NCBI GenBank assembly: GCA_016840515.1
Contig: JAEOSF010000031.1
Span: 1 to 42,084 of the forward strand
Reading direction: 5' to 3'
DNA from: Candidatus Borrarchaeum yapensis
Lineage (GTDB): Archaea; Asgardarchaeota; Sifarchaeia; Borrarchaeales; Borrarchaeaceae
Length of the DNA stretch: 42,084 bases
The notes under the pieces are model-generated. The model did no database searches, was not told where the DNA came from, and saw nothing but the letters and a program-made list of their open reading frames with translations. Positions within the stretch are counted from its first letter, which is position 1, and every line of letters begins with the position of its first letter. The translations under genes and the position numbers were made by a program. Below are positions 8,724-17,029 of this stretch, in pieces.

Positions 8724-9002
8724 AAAATTAAGAAACGAGGGGTAACAATAGCTGTTGAAGTAGCGGGCTACTGCCACCGCCAAGAGCGCCAAGGATGCCA
8801 AGAAAAGTTTGGTAAGCTTAAAGCTAAGTCAATTAAAAATACAGGAGCAAAATATGTTGGAGTTTCGAAAAAATCTTTTTCCGGGCAGAGTGGTTTAGCT
8901 TCAAGTATGAGAGAAATTAAAAGACATTTTGTTAAAGCAAATCCCATTGGCACATATCAATCCACCCATGCAGTAGTAGCATTATTAGCTTTTTGTTTAT
9001 AA
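8724..9002 (+). pseudogene. Open but startless reading frame, probable gene remnant
   Basis: Between trpB and atpA a plus-strand frame stays open for 92 codons with protein-like composition (for example EKFGKLKAKSIKNTGAKYVG and SSMREIKRHFVKANPIG). No ATG, GTG or TTG lies in its first two thirds; the only ATG is near the end (8908). The words KNTGAKYVGVS vaguely recall the TGA-hydrophobic strand of Fe-S (CCG-domain) proteins, but the cysteines that should follow are absent. Most likely the decayed tail of a gene; chance is possible. The rest of the trpB-atpA spacer shows nothing else. Confidence 0.35.
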
Positions 9003-9151
9003 ACTTAACGTTTTTGTAAGAATTGTCTACTAACTCAGATAATGCAGAAAAAATAAGCAGGTAATGAATGCAAAAGAAAAATTTTCGATAGCCTTCTTGT
9101 GAATGAAGAAAAAAGAGATGTTTATGAAATATTAAGGAGCAGTCTAAAAAA

Positions 9152-10915
9152 CTATCCTATCAATGTTGCGAATTGTTCATCGATCTCCTTTGAAAGTTCA
9201 TCACACGTTGCGTCTATTTTTTCGGGTTCAATTATTTTGAGACGAGAGATATTTTCGTAGACGTCCAGTTTAAGGATGTCCGCTATAGAGGCACCACTTT
9301 CACTTGCTGCTCTCATCTTTTGATGTGTCTGCATGATTATTCCAAGCATTCGCTTTGCCTTATCTAGGGAACAGTAAGAATCGACTGGATGATATGCATG
9401 TTGCATCAAGTAATCCTCGCGAATGATACGTGCGGCCTCAAGCACTACTCTTTCAATCTCAGGTAACGCATCAGGACCTACTAGTTGTACGATTTCCTTG
9501 AGTTCTTTCTCCTTCTGTAAAAGTGACATAGCTTCAATTCTCAAATCTCTCCAATCAGCGCCTAAATTGTTTTTATACCATTCCTCAAGTGTTTCCTGAT
9601 ACAGTGAATAACTAGTTAACCAATCAATAGCCGGGAAATGTCTTCGTGATGCTAAGTCTTTAGATAACGCCCAGAAGACCTTTACAACACGTAATGTGTT
9701 TTGTGTAACTGGTTCAGAAAAGTCACCGCCAGGTGGACTAACTGCGCCAACAACGCTTACAGATCCATAACGTTCGTCAGAACCGAGAGTTTTAACTCTC
9801 CCTGCGCGTTCATAAAATTCAGCGATGCGGGATGCAAGATATGCTGGATAGCCTTCTTCGCCAGGCATTTCCTCAAGCCGTCCAGAGATTTCGCGGAGCG
9901 CTTCGGCCCATCTTGATGTTGAATCAGCCATGATAGAAACATCATAACCCATATCACGGAAATATTCGGCAAGTGTAATGCCCGTGTAAATACTCGCCTC
10001 TCGTGCAGCGACTGGCATATTTGAAGTATTGGCGATAAGGACAGTCCTTTTCATTAAAGGTTCGCCAGATCGAGGATCCTCTAGTTCTGGAAATCTTTCT
10101 AATACTTCTGTCATTTCATTGCCACGTTCACCGCAGCCAACATAGACAACAACTTGTGTGTCAGCCCACTGAGCAAGTTGGTGTTGCATAACCGTTTTTC
10201 CTGTACCAAAACCACCTGGAATGGCACCTGTTCCTCCCTTTGACATAGGAAAAAAGGTATCAAAAATCCGTTGTCCAGTAAATAGAGGAACTATTGCGGG
10301 AATGTTTTCTTTGATAGGTCGAGGGACACGAACAGGCCATTTCTGCATCATAGTCAAATCTTGACGTCCTTTATCCGTTTCAACTACTGCAATGACATCT
10401 TCAATAGTGTAGTCTCCCGCTGGAACAATTTCAACGATCTTTCCAGAGATCCTTGGTGGAACCATAATTCGGTGCTCGATTAAAGTCGTTTCAGGCACTG
10501 TTCCAAGAATGTCTCCACCAATAACATTATCACCAACGCTTACACGAGGTGTAAATGCCCATTTCTTAGTCCGATCAAGAGGACTCGCGACAATTCCTCT
10601 TGTAATAAAATCACCAGATAATTCTTTTAAGGAAGGTAAGGGACGCTCAATGCCATCATAGATCTGGCTGATTAATCCCGGTCCTAATTCGACGCTTAAA
10701 GCGCCACCTGTAGCTATGATTTTCTCTTTAGGTCTTATTCCGGCAGTTTCTTCATATACCTGGATACTACACACGTCGCCTTCTAAGGCGATAACTTCTC
10801 CTATAAGTTCTTCACTTCCTACACGACATACTTCGTACATTTGTACGCCTGTCATGTTTTTAGCTTGAATTAACGAACCTGCAACGCGTGTAATTTCGCC
10901 TTCTATTGTTGCCAT
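9152..10915 (-). CDS. atpA: A-type (V/A) ATP synthase catalytic subunit A
   Basis: Catalytic nucleotide-binding subunit of the archaeal rotary ATP synthase. The P-loop [17 protein letters not shown] lies near residue 235, ending a long non-homologous insert region typical of A subunits; the catalytic acid region [12 protein letters not shown] and [20 protein letters not shown] follow. Length 587 is normal and no intein is present. GGTGA lies seven bases before the ATG. It is third in a minus-strand set H-F-A, 65 bases after F. Subunit B, normally next, is not here. Confidence 0.97.
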   Translation of the reverse strand: MATIEGEITRVAGSLIQAKNMTGVQMYEVCRVGSEELIGEVIALEGDVCSIQVYEETAGIRPKEKIIATGGALSVELGPGLISQIYDGIERPLPSLKELSGDFITRGIVASPLDRTKKWAFTPRVSVGDNVIGGDILGTVPETTLIEHRIMVPPRISGKIVEIVPAGDYTIEDVIAVVETDKGRQDLTMMQKWPVRVPRPIKENIPAIVPLFTGQRIFDTFFPMSKGGTGAIPGGFGTGKTVMQHQLAQWADTQVVVYVGCGERGNEMTEVLERFPELEDPRSGEPLMKRTVLIANTSNMPVAAREASIYTGITLAEYFRDMGYDVSIMADSTSRWAEALREISGRLEEMPGEEGYPAYLASRIAEFYERAGRVKTLGSDERYGSVSVVGAVSPPGGDFSEPVTQNTLRVVKVFWALSKDLASRRHFPAIDWLTSYSLYQETLEEWYKNNLGADWRDLRIEAMSLLQKEKELKEIVQLVGPDALPEIERVVLEAARIIREDYLMQHAYHPVDSYCSLDKAKRMLGIIMQTHQKMRAASESGASIADILKLDVYENISRLKIIEPEKIDATCDELSKEIDEQFATLIG

Positions 10916-10980
10916 AATTTTTCACCTATAATCCCAGCGGCACTCTACCGCGATTTTAATTATTATAATATGTCGACTTC

Positions 10981-11292
10981 TCACAAGTCAACTCCAACAG
11001 CCCTCTTGACTAGGGCTTTAATTGGATCAATTTCTCGTGTCATTGGTCCATGTTTGTCTTGGAGTTCTACAACAATGGGAAATTCCTTTTCAGTAATTTG
11101 AGTTATAATTGAACGCACAGAGGCAGAACCAGCTATCCGTTCAGTAGTAATAATGAGACCAATATCTTTTCTTTCAGAGAGGGATAAAAAAATGGACCTT
11201 GCATCGTCATCAGTAGATACGTAACCCTCATCAATCCCAGCTAATTTTAAACCAGTGACAGTATCTTCATCCGCTACAGCTACTATCTTCAA
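10981..11292 (-). CDS. atpF: A-type ATP synthase subunit F
   Basis: Small Rossmann-like central-stalk subunit: KIVAVADEDTVTGLKLAGID, then IGLIITTERIAGSASVRSII, then the C-terminal DPIKALVKRAVG. Length 103 is typical. It starts with TTG; GGAGC lies exactly seven bases upstream and no ATG is nearby. Subunit F regulates ATP hydrolysis and couples the head to the rotor. It sits between H and A, skipping I, K, E and C of the usual archaeal operon. Confidence 0.93.
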   Translation of the reverse strand: MKIVAVADEDTVTGLKLAGIDEGYVSTDDDARSIFLSLSERKDIGLIITTERIAGSASVRSIITQITEKEFPIVVELQDKHGPMTREIDPIKALVKRAVGVDL

Positions 11293-11318
11293 AAAAATTG
11301 CTCCTCTAATTGTTAGGT

Positions 11319-11642
11319 CTAAGAGATTATGCGGAGGAGAGTCTCAATAACTGTGTCTAAAGCCTTAGATAGGTTTTGATTTGCTTTTTCTTTAAGCGAT
11401 GCAATTTGTGATTCAGATTCTTTGAGTATAGCATTTACCGCGTCATCTATTTGTTTCTGAATATCCTGTTGAATTGTTTCAGCTTGCCCTTCGGCGTTAT
11501 TCTTTGCTTCTTCAAGAACTTGCTGAGCTTTTAGGTTTGCTTCTTCTTCAATTTTTTTGGCCTTTTCATTTGTTTCGGAAAGAATTGTTCGTGCTTGTTC
11601 CTCTAAATCTCGAATTGCTTTGAGTGTCTTAATGCTGGACAT
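11319..11642 (-). CDS. atpH: A-type ATP synthase subunit H (peripheral stalk)
   Basis: A 107-residue, almost wholly helical protein with heptad-like Ala/Glu/Lys repeats (KAKKIEEEANLKAQQVLEEA), as expected for the coiled-coil H subunit that pairs with E in the peripheral stalk. GAGGAG precedes the ATG. It is first of the H-F-A set, 26 bases before subunit F. The sequence is low in information, so the name relies partly on position. Confidence 0.82.
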   Translation of the reverse strand: MSSIKTLKAIRDLEEQARTILSETNEKAKKIEEEANLKAQQVLEEAKNNAEGQAETIQQDIQKQIDDAVNAILKESESQIASLKEKANQNLSKALDTVIETLLRIIS

Positions 11643-11908
11643 AAAGATATTCTCCTCAATTTTTATGTAAACATTATGAATCGGTTTTACAATAATTCCC
11701 TTTATAAATTCTCCGCAAGAAGATCAAGAAGAATGCTGTAAATTGAATCTATAAGGGATCTTAAGAGAAGGTCTATGCATCTCTGATGCGTTTATACAAT
11801 GTATCCAGTTTTCTTCTTCCAATGTAAAGTTTTTATTTCAATTATTTCAATTTGATTTAATACGTTTATGTAATTCATTTTTGCAAAAGTATTAGATGTG
11901 GGTTCACA

Positions 11909-13162
11909 ATGAAAAAAGGATTTAAAAAACTTACATCCGTCTCTAAAGCACTAAATACCGTTCTAAGCGAAATTAAGCCATTAAAAAGTGAATCAATTCA
12001 TGTTAAAGACTGCTTAAATCGAGTAATTGTCGAGGATATCATTGCTCAATATGATGTGCCAATGTTTGATCGTTCTGCAATGGATGGCTATGCAATTAGA
12101 TCGGAAGATTCGTTTGGAGCTAGTGTAACTGATCCTGTATATCTCAAAATTACAGGGAGAATTGAGATAGGAACTATTCCAGATATTGAAGTTAAAGCTG
12201 GAGAAGCCGCACAAATTATGACAGGTGCAGCGATCCCAAAAGGAACTGATGCTGTTATAAAAGTTGAGGATACACGAGAACATGGAAATAATATTGAGGT
12301 AATTAAACCATATCCTCCGAGAAAAAATGTTAGCATTAGAGGAGAAGATGTAAGACGAGGTGATGTTATCCTAAAACAAGGTCATCTTCTTCATCCTCAT
12401 GACATTGGCATCATAATAGCATCTGGGCATGATCAAATAAATGTCATCCGCAAACCAAAAGTGAGTATTATATCGACTGGGAGTGAACTTATTGATCCTG
12501 GCGAGAAGCCTGAACCTGGAAAGATATTTGATGTAAATAATGCCACGTTATCTAGTTTAGTAAGTCAATTCCATTCAATCCCACTTTTATCCAAAAGAGT
12601 AAAAGATGACAGAAATGAATTATTACAAACCCTTGAAAAAGCAATCGAACAAACAGATGTCATCGTGTTTTCAGGGGGCAGTTCTGTAGGAGAATTTGAT
12701 ATAATAGATGAGATTATTCTACAAAAGGGTAAGTTATTAGTCCAAGGTGTAGCTATGCGACCAGGCGCTCCTACACTTATTGGAATAATTGAAAACAAAC
12801 CAGTTTTTGGTCTTCCAGGCTCGCCAGTAGCGGCAATGATTTCCTTTGATGTATTTGTTCGACCAACCCTGCAAACTCTGCTTGGAATGACACCATATGA
12901 TCCAAAACCTGTAATCAAGGCAATACTCAAACGCAGTATTCCATCAGAAGTTGGAAGACGAGATTTTGCCAGAGTTAGAATAATAAAAGAAAACAACGAA
13001 CTTTACGCAGAGCTTGTAAGAGTAAGAGGCTCTGGAATTATAAGCACTTTAGTAAAAGCAGACGGCATAATTGAAGTACCTGAAGAGAGAGAAGGTTTGA
13101 GCAAAGGGGAGGTCGTGAACGTCAAACTTCTTTCGCAATACTATTTCCTAGATCATACCTAA
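11909..13162 (+). CDS. moeA: Molybdopterin molybdenumtransferase MoeA, copy 1
   Basis: Inserts molybdate or tungstate into adenylylated molybdopterin. Typical MoeA features: VPMFDRSAMDGYAIRSEDS near residue 50, GAAIPKGTDAVIKVEDT, and the MoCF-fold domain with ISTGSELIDPGEKPEPGKIF, DVIVFSGGSSVGEFDI and FGLPGSPVAAMISFDVF. Length 417 is normal; domain IV ends in LSKGEVVNVKLL. It is divergent from the ATP synthase set and heads a tandem pair with a second moeA 73 bases later, probably co-transcribed. Confidence 0.95.
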   Translation: MKKGFKKLTSVSKALNTVLSEIKPLKSESIHVKDCLNRVIVEDIIAQYDVPMFDRSAMDGYAIRSEDSFGASVTDPVYLKITGRIEIGTIPDIEVKAGEAAQIMTGAAIPKGTDAVIKVEDTREHGNNIEVIKPYPPRKNVSIRGEDVRRGDVILKQGHLLHPHDIGIIIASGHDQINVIRKPKVSIISTGSELIDPGEKPEPGKIFDVNNATLSSLVSQFHSIPLLSKRVKDDRNELLQTLEKAIEQTDVIVFSGGSSVGEFDIIDEIILQKGKLLVQGVAMRPGAPTLIGIIENKPVFGLPGSPVAAMISFDVFVRPTLQTLLGMTPYDPKPVIKAILKRSIPSEVGRRDFARVRIIKENNELYAELVRVRGSGIISTLVKADGIIEVPEEREGLSKGEVVNVKLLSQYYFLDHT

Positions 13163-13235
13163 CTTAAGAGACATCCATTAAAAACTCACAGCGAATATAA
13201 GCATAATTCCACTTAATTAATGAGGAGGTAAATGA

Positions 13236-14504
13236 TTGACACGTAAAGTCTACTTAGATCTGATTTCCATAGAAGAAGCAAAAAAGAAGTTCTTTGATCA
13301 TTTTAAAATAGCACACCACCTTACAAAGGCATCCATATGGGATGCAGGTGGAAGAGTTTTAGCAGAAGATATTATAGCGGGCAACGATGTACCTCCCTTT
13401 GATAGAGCTCGAATGGATGGATACGCACTTATAGCAAATGATTCTTTTAAGGCTGAAGAAGATAATCCTATCACATTGAGAGTTATTGGTGAAATACCTG
13501 CAGGTGTAGTTCCAAATGTTGAAGTGAACCCAGGCGAATGTACTGTTATATCAACAGGTGCGGTTATTCCAAAAGGTGCAAATTCTGTTATCATGGTAGA
13601 GTATACAGAACAAGAAGAAAATCATGTGAGACTATTCAGAGCTGTTGTGCCTGGAGAAAACATTATGTTGGCAGGATCTGATATTAAGAACGGAGATCTT
13701 CTATTAAGAAAAGGAATAAGGTTATCACCACGGGAAATTGGTGTCTTGGCAGCCTTAGGAATCACTGAGGTTCCAGTTTATCAACAACCCAATGTGGCAA
13801 TAATCTCTACGGGCGATGAAATTGTATTACCTGGTGAGCCTCTTGAATCCGGGAAGATTTTTGATATAAATGGTGCTACATTAACAAATGCTGTTAGAGA
13901 AAATGGCTGTAAGCCAAACTTTCTAGGCATAATAAAAGACTCTCCTGAAATTTTGAAAGAGAAACTCAAGCAGGCTCTCTATATGGCGGATGTGGTACTT
14001 CTATCAGGAGGAACCTCAAAAGGAGTAGGAGATCTTTCCTTTAATGTCATCAATGAGTTAGGAAAACCAGGTATACTCGTTCATGGCGTTGCAATAAAGC
14101 CAGGCAAACCACTCCTCTTAGCCGTAATAAATAACAAACCAATAATAGGTCTACCTGGATATCCAACGTCGGCGCTCACTGTTTTTGAGGTGGTCGTAGC
14201 GCCGTTTTTACGTGAATTAGCAGGAATAAGAAGCCTTGAGAAGAAAATTCTTGAGGCACATATGGCCACGCGCGTAGACCATGCTCTTGGTAGACATGAA
14301 TTTCTTCCAGTTCAAATAATTAAAAAAAATTCTAATTATTTCGCGTATCCTGTTCTCACGGGTTCAGGCGCAATAACTACTTTGAGTTCTAGTGACGGAT
14401 TTGTTGAAATTCCCGCAAACCAACTTTACATTGACAAAAACGAGCGAGTTAAGGTAAAATTGTTTAGCGAGTATATTTGGGAACGATTATGTGAATCGCC
14501 CTAA
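13236..14504 (+). CDS. moeA: Molybdopterin molybdenumtransferase MoeA, copy 2
   Basis: A paralogue of the preceding gene: VPPFDRARMDGYALIANDS, GAVIPKGANSVIMVEYT, ISTGDEIVLPGEPLESGKIF, DVVLLSGGTSKGVGDLSF and IGLPGYPTSALTVFEV all align. It starts with TTG, fixed by GGAGG at 13224-13228 with a seven-base spacer; an ATG at 13232 is out of frame and stops at once. Two diverged MoeA copies are common in archaea and are often thought to serve Mo and W, or different steps. Where copy 1 has SGGSSVGEFD this one has SGGTSKGVGD, so both keep the cofactor-binding loop. Confidence 0.95.
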   Translation: MTRKVYLDLISIEEAKKKFFDHFKIAHHLTKASIWDAGGRVLAEDIIAGNDVPPFDRARMDGYALIANDSFKAEEDNPITLRVIGEIPAGVVPNVEVNPGECTVISTGAVIPKGANSVIMVEYTEQEENHVRLFRAVVPGENIMLAGSDIKNGDLLLRKGIRLSPREIGVLAALGITEVPVYQQPNVAIISTGDEIVLPGEPLESGKIFDINGATLTNAVRENGCKPNFLGIIKDSPEILKEKLKQALYMADVVLLSGGTSKGVGDLSFNVINELGKPGILVHGVAIKPGKPLLLAVINNKPIIGLPGYPTSALTVFEVVVAPFLRELAGIRSLEKKILEAHMATRVDHALGRHEFLPVQIIKKNSNYFAYPVLTGSGAITTLSSSDGFVEIPANQLYIDKNERVKVKLFSEYIWERLCESP

Positions 14505-14607
14505 AAAGTAGGATCATTCATAAATGAATTAAATTATAAGAGAAAAGAAAAAGAAAAGCGGGATTTAAAAAGATTTTATTGAACTATACGCCATTAAAGA
14601 TATCGTT

Positions 14608-15747
14608 TTAGAAGCATCGATGAATAGCGGCGGCGCCCATGTCTTGGTATTCTTTTTTGGTCACCCACATCTTCTGGAAGGTCTTAAGTGACGATAGAAT
14701 ACTACCTCCAATCCAGACACTGTAGCGTCTTTCTGGTGGGGCGATGATTTTAATCTCGACGCCTTCGGGTACCAGTTCAGTGAGTTCCTTGTGCATACGT
14801 TCCTTGAGACCTGGGAACATGGTTGAACCGCCTGAAAGCACGATATTACCATAGAGTTCGCGGCGCAAGTCGACGTCACATTTCATAATGGCCGAGTAGA
14901 TAGCTTCGTCGATGGGTTGGGCTTCTAAGCCAATGACTCCAGGATTAAAGAATACTTCAGGGGACAAGAAACGTTCAGGACCGACCACTAAGGTCTGACC
15001 GTCTGGCAGAGTATAGGTTTTCTCCATACCGGAGACCTTTTCTGCTAATTTCATTTCTTTCTCAGGGTCTAAGGCTACGTAACAAAGTTTTTCCTTAATG
15101 TCACGGACAATTTCACGTTCGGCAGATGAGGTCAATGAATACCCTCGCTGTCGTAATAACCGTCTTAGATACTCGGTAAGATCTCTGCCTGCAAGATCTA
15201 CACGTGAGATGGCATGGGTGATAGCGAACCCTTCGTAGATGGGTACGATATGTGTCACACCATCGCCGCTGTCCACGACGATACCCGTAGTTCTTCCGCT
15301 TGCATACAGACTTAAAACTGCCTGCATGCTAATATACATGGCTGGTACGTTGAAAGTTTCGAACATGACTTCGGTCATTTTCTCCCTGTTGACTTTAGGA
15401 TTGAGTGGCGCTTCGGTCAGCATAACCGGGTGCTCATTAGGATTAACTCGCAGGTCATTATAGAAGGTATAATGCCAGATTTTCTCCATGGCATCCCAGT
15501 CGTTGATAACCCCATGCTCTACAGGGTAGATGAGTTTCAACACACCTCGTAAGTTCAAGGCTTCTTCGCCGATATAGTATTCCCGTACGTAATGCTCAAC
15601 ATCAGTCATAATTGACTTATACTTTGGATAGCCAATTAGCGTTGGGAAAACGCTTCTGGGCTGATCCTCTCCAGCATAGCCGTTCTTGGAGAGACCAGTC
15701 CCGTTATCTACCACCAACGGCTTTCCAGTTATTTCATCTTCTTCCAA
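14608..15747 (-). CDS. Asgard actin (eukaryote-like actin homologue)
   Basis: ATP-binding cytoskeletal filament protein, 379 residues against about 375 in eukaryotes. Phosphate loop 1 is [17 protein letters not shown] (residues 12-28), phosphate loop 2 is [17 protein letters not shown], and the adenosine motif is [15 protein letters not shown]. The Gln and His that position the attacking water in actin are kept ([21 protein letters not shown]). The C terminus, [19 protein letters not shown], matches the actin WITKxEYDExG...HRKCF tail. It starts with TTG, with GGAGG at 15755-15759 and a seven-base spacer. The gene looks richer in G+C than its neighbours, fitting strong expression. It is monocistronic; no profilin, gelsolin or Arp gene is in the window. 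Confidence 0.97.
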   Translation of the reverse strand: MEEDEITGKPLVVDNGTGLSKNGYAGEDQPRSVFPTLIGYPKYKSIMTDVEHYVREYYIGEEALNLRGVLKLIYPVEHGVINDWDAMEKIWHYTFYNDLRVNPNEHPVMLTEAPLNPKVNREKMTEVMFETFNVPAMYISMQAVLSLYASGRTTGIVVDSGDGVTHIVPIYEGFAITHAISRVDLAGRDLTEYLRRLLRQRGYSLTSSAEREIVRDIKEKLCYVALDPEKEMKLAEKVSGMEKTYTLPDGQTLVVGPERFLSPEVFFNPGVIGLEAQPIDEAIYSAIMKCDVDLRRELYGNIVLSGGSTMFPGLKERMHKELTELVPEGVEIKIIAPPERRYSVWIGGSILSSLKTFQKMWVTKKEYQDMGAAAIHRCF

Positions 15748-15754
15748 TGGTTTT

Positions 15755-15759
15755 CCTCC
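15755..15759 (-). promoter_or_regulatory. Ribosome binding site of actin
   Basis: GGAGG, seven bases before the TTG start. It decides the start, as no ATG or GTG in frame is near. Confidence 0.75.
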
Positions 15760-15988
15760 ATTTAAAAGTCTTTAAAACACTTATTAAAAGAACTTAATCG
15801 TATTAAAAAAAACTTGTGGTAAAAGTCTGCGTTTTTCATAATCCATATTGTAAACTGCTTTGGATTTCAACTTCTTATCTGCAGATAGTTGCAGTCTAAG
15901 GAATGAAAAAAACTATATAATCACAACGTTAAATAACGCGACTTTTTCATTGATTGAACTCATTAGCTTTCTTAGTCACTAATTATAA

Positions 15989-16945
15989 TCAAATAAGTTT
16001 CATGGGTGCTTCTAGTTTGCTTAACAAAACAACTCTACTTGGGGTCACTTCGTCTAATATTCGATATCCGGTCAATTGACTCAATTTTTCTGCAAATTCA
16101 TGGATTTCCTCGTGGGTTGGCATATGAGGTAAGGCTAACCTATCGCGAGAGTGACCCACCCACATGTATGCTTTTGGCTCTATGTATACGCTTTCGACTT
16201 TTGTAATCAACTTTGCATAGTCCTCAACATGCTCTAAGTTGTGTTGCTTTACTAGCGTCAATCGAAGCACTGTCGGACAGCTGAAACTATGAAGCATTTC
16301 CAATGTTTCATTAAGTTTTTGCCATCCGTTCTGGATTTGAGGTCTGCAAAGTCGTCTATAAATCTCTTCAGTGGGCGCAGAAACCGATACATATAATTGG
16401 GTAGGTTCTGTTATCTCACGTAGCCGCTCTGGAACCGTACCATTTGTAACTAAGAAGGTAGTGAAGTCCATCCGGTGAAATTCCTCAATTAACTCGCCGA
16501 GTCGGGGATATAAAGTAGGTTCTCCGGAAAGACTGATAGCAACATGTTTTGGAGAAAGCGCTTCGTGATATTTCTTAGGGTCGACTTTTTTATGCGCTTT
16601 TGGATTATAACCACTTAAAAGGCGTTTTTGTTCAACAAGTGCACCTTGAATGACTTCCTGAGGGTCATCGGCTTCTAAATTTGTCATTGTTGTTCGATCA
16701 ACTGATGAATCATAATAACGCCAGCAATACATGCATTGTTGTGTGCAAAAATTCAAGGCACATGTCATTTGCAAACATCGATGTGTTTGAATTCCGTAAA
16801 ATTTGGACTTATAGCAGACAGTGTTTCCTACCAAACTTTTACGCAACCAGCGACATGTTTTTACTGCACTATGACGTCCCACGATATGATATTTTTGTTT
16901 AAGAAGCGTTTTTTTCACACTTTCAGAAATAAGTTCGCTAGGCAT
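15989..16945 (-). CDS. taw1: tRNA 4-demethylwyosine synthase, radical SAM (Taw1/TYW1)
   Basis: Radical-SAM enzyme that builds the tricyclic wyosine base at G37 of tRNA-Phe from N1-methylguanosine and pyruvate. CTQQCMYCWRYYD is the CxxxCxxC cluster, followed by SLSGEPTLYPRLGELIEEFH and the second cluster-region cysteines near the N terminus (KTCRWLR, HRCLQMTC). VYIEPKAYMWVGHSRDRL is family-specific. Length 318 is typical of the archaeal form, which lacks the flavodoxin domain of eukaryotic TYW1. An upstream GTG (16960) is possible; ATG at 16945 is preferred. Confidence 0.94.
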   Translation of the reverse strand: MPSELISESVKKTLLKQKYHIVGRHSAVKTCRWLRKSLVGNTVCYKSKFYGIQTHRCLQMTCALNFCTQQCMYCWRYYDSSVDRTTMTNLEADDPQEVIQGALVEQKRLLSGYNPKAHKKVDPKKYHEALSPKHVAISLSGEPTLYPRLGELIEEFHRMDFTTFLVTNGTVPERLREITEPTQLYVSVSAPTEEIYRRLCRPQIQNGWQKLNETLEMLHSFSCPTVLRLTLVKQHNLEHVEDYAKLITKVESVYIEPKAYMWVGHSRDRLALPHMPTHEEIHEFAEKLSQLTGYRILDEVTPSRVVLLSKLEAPMKLI

Positions 16946-17029
16946 TCGTGTCTCGCCCACTATAAGAATCTAAAAACATTGATGAACAATACCAAACTAG
17001 AATATGATGGATTGCGTTATAATTCTTTT

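Noticed and set aside
9152..10915. Intein in AtpA, RtcB or TrpRS
   Set aside because: All three have normal length and uninterrupted motifs.
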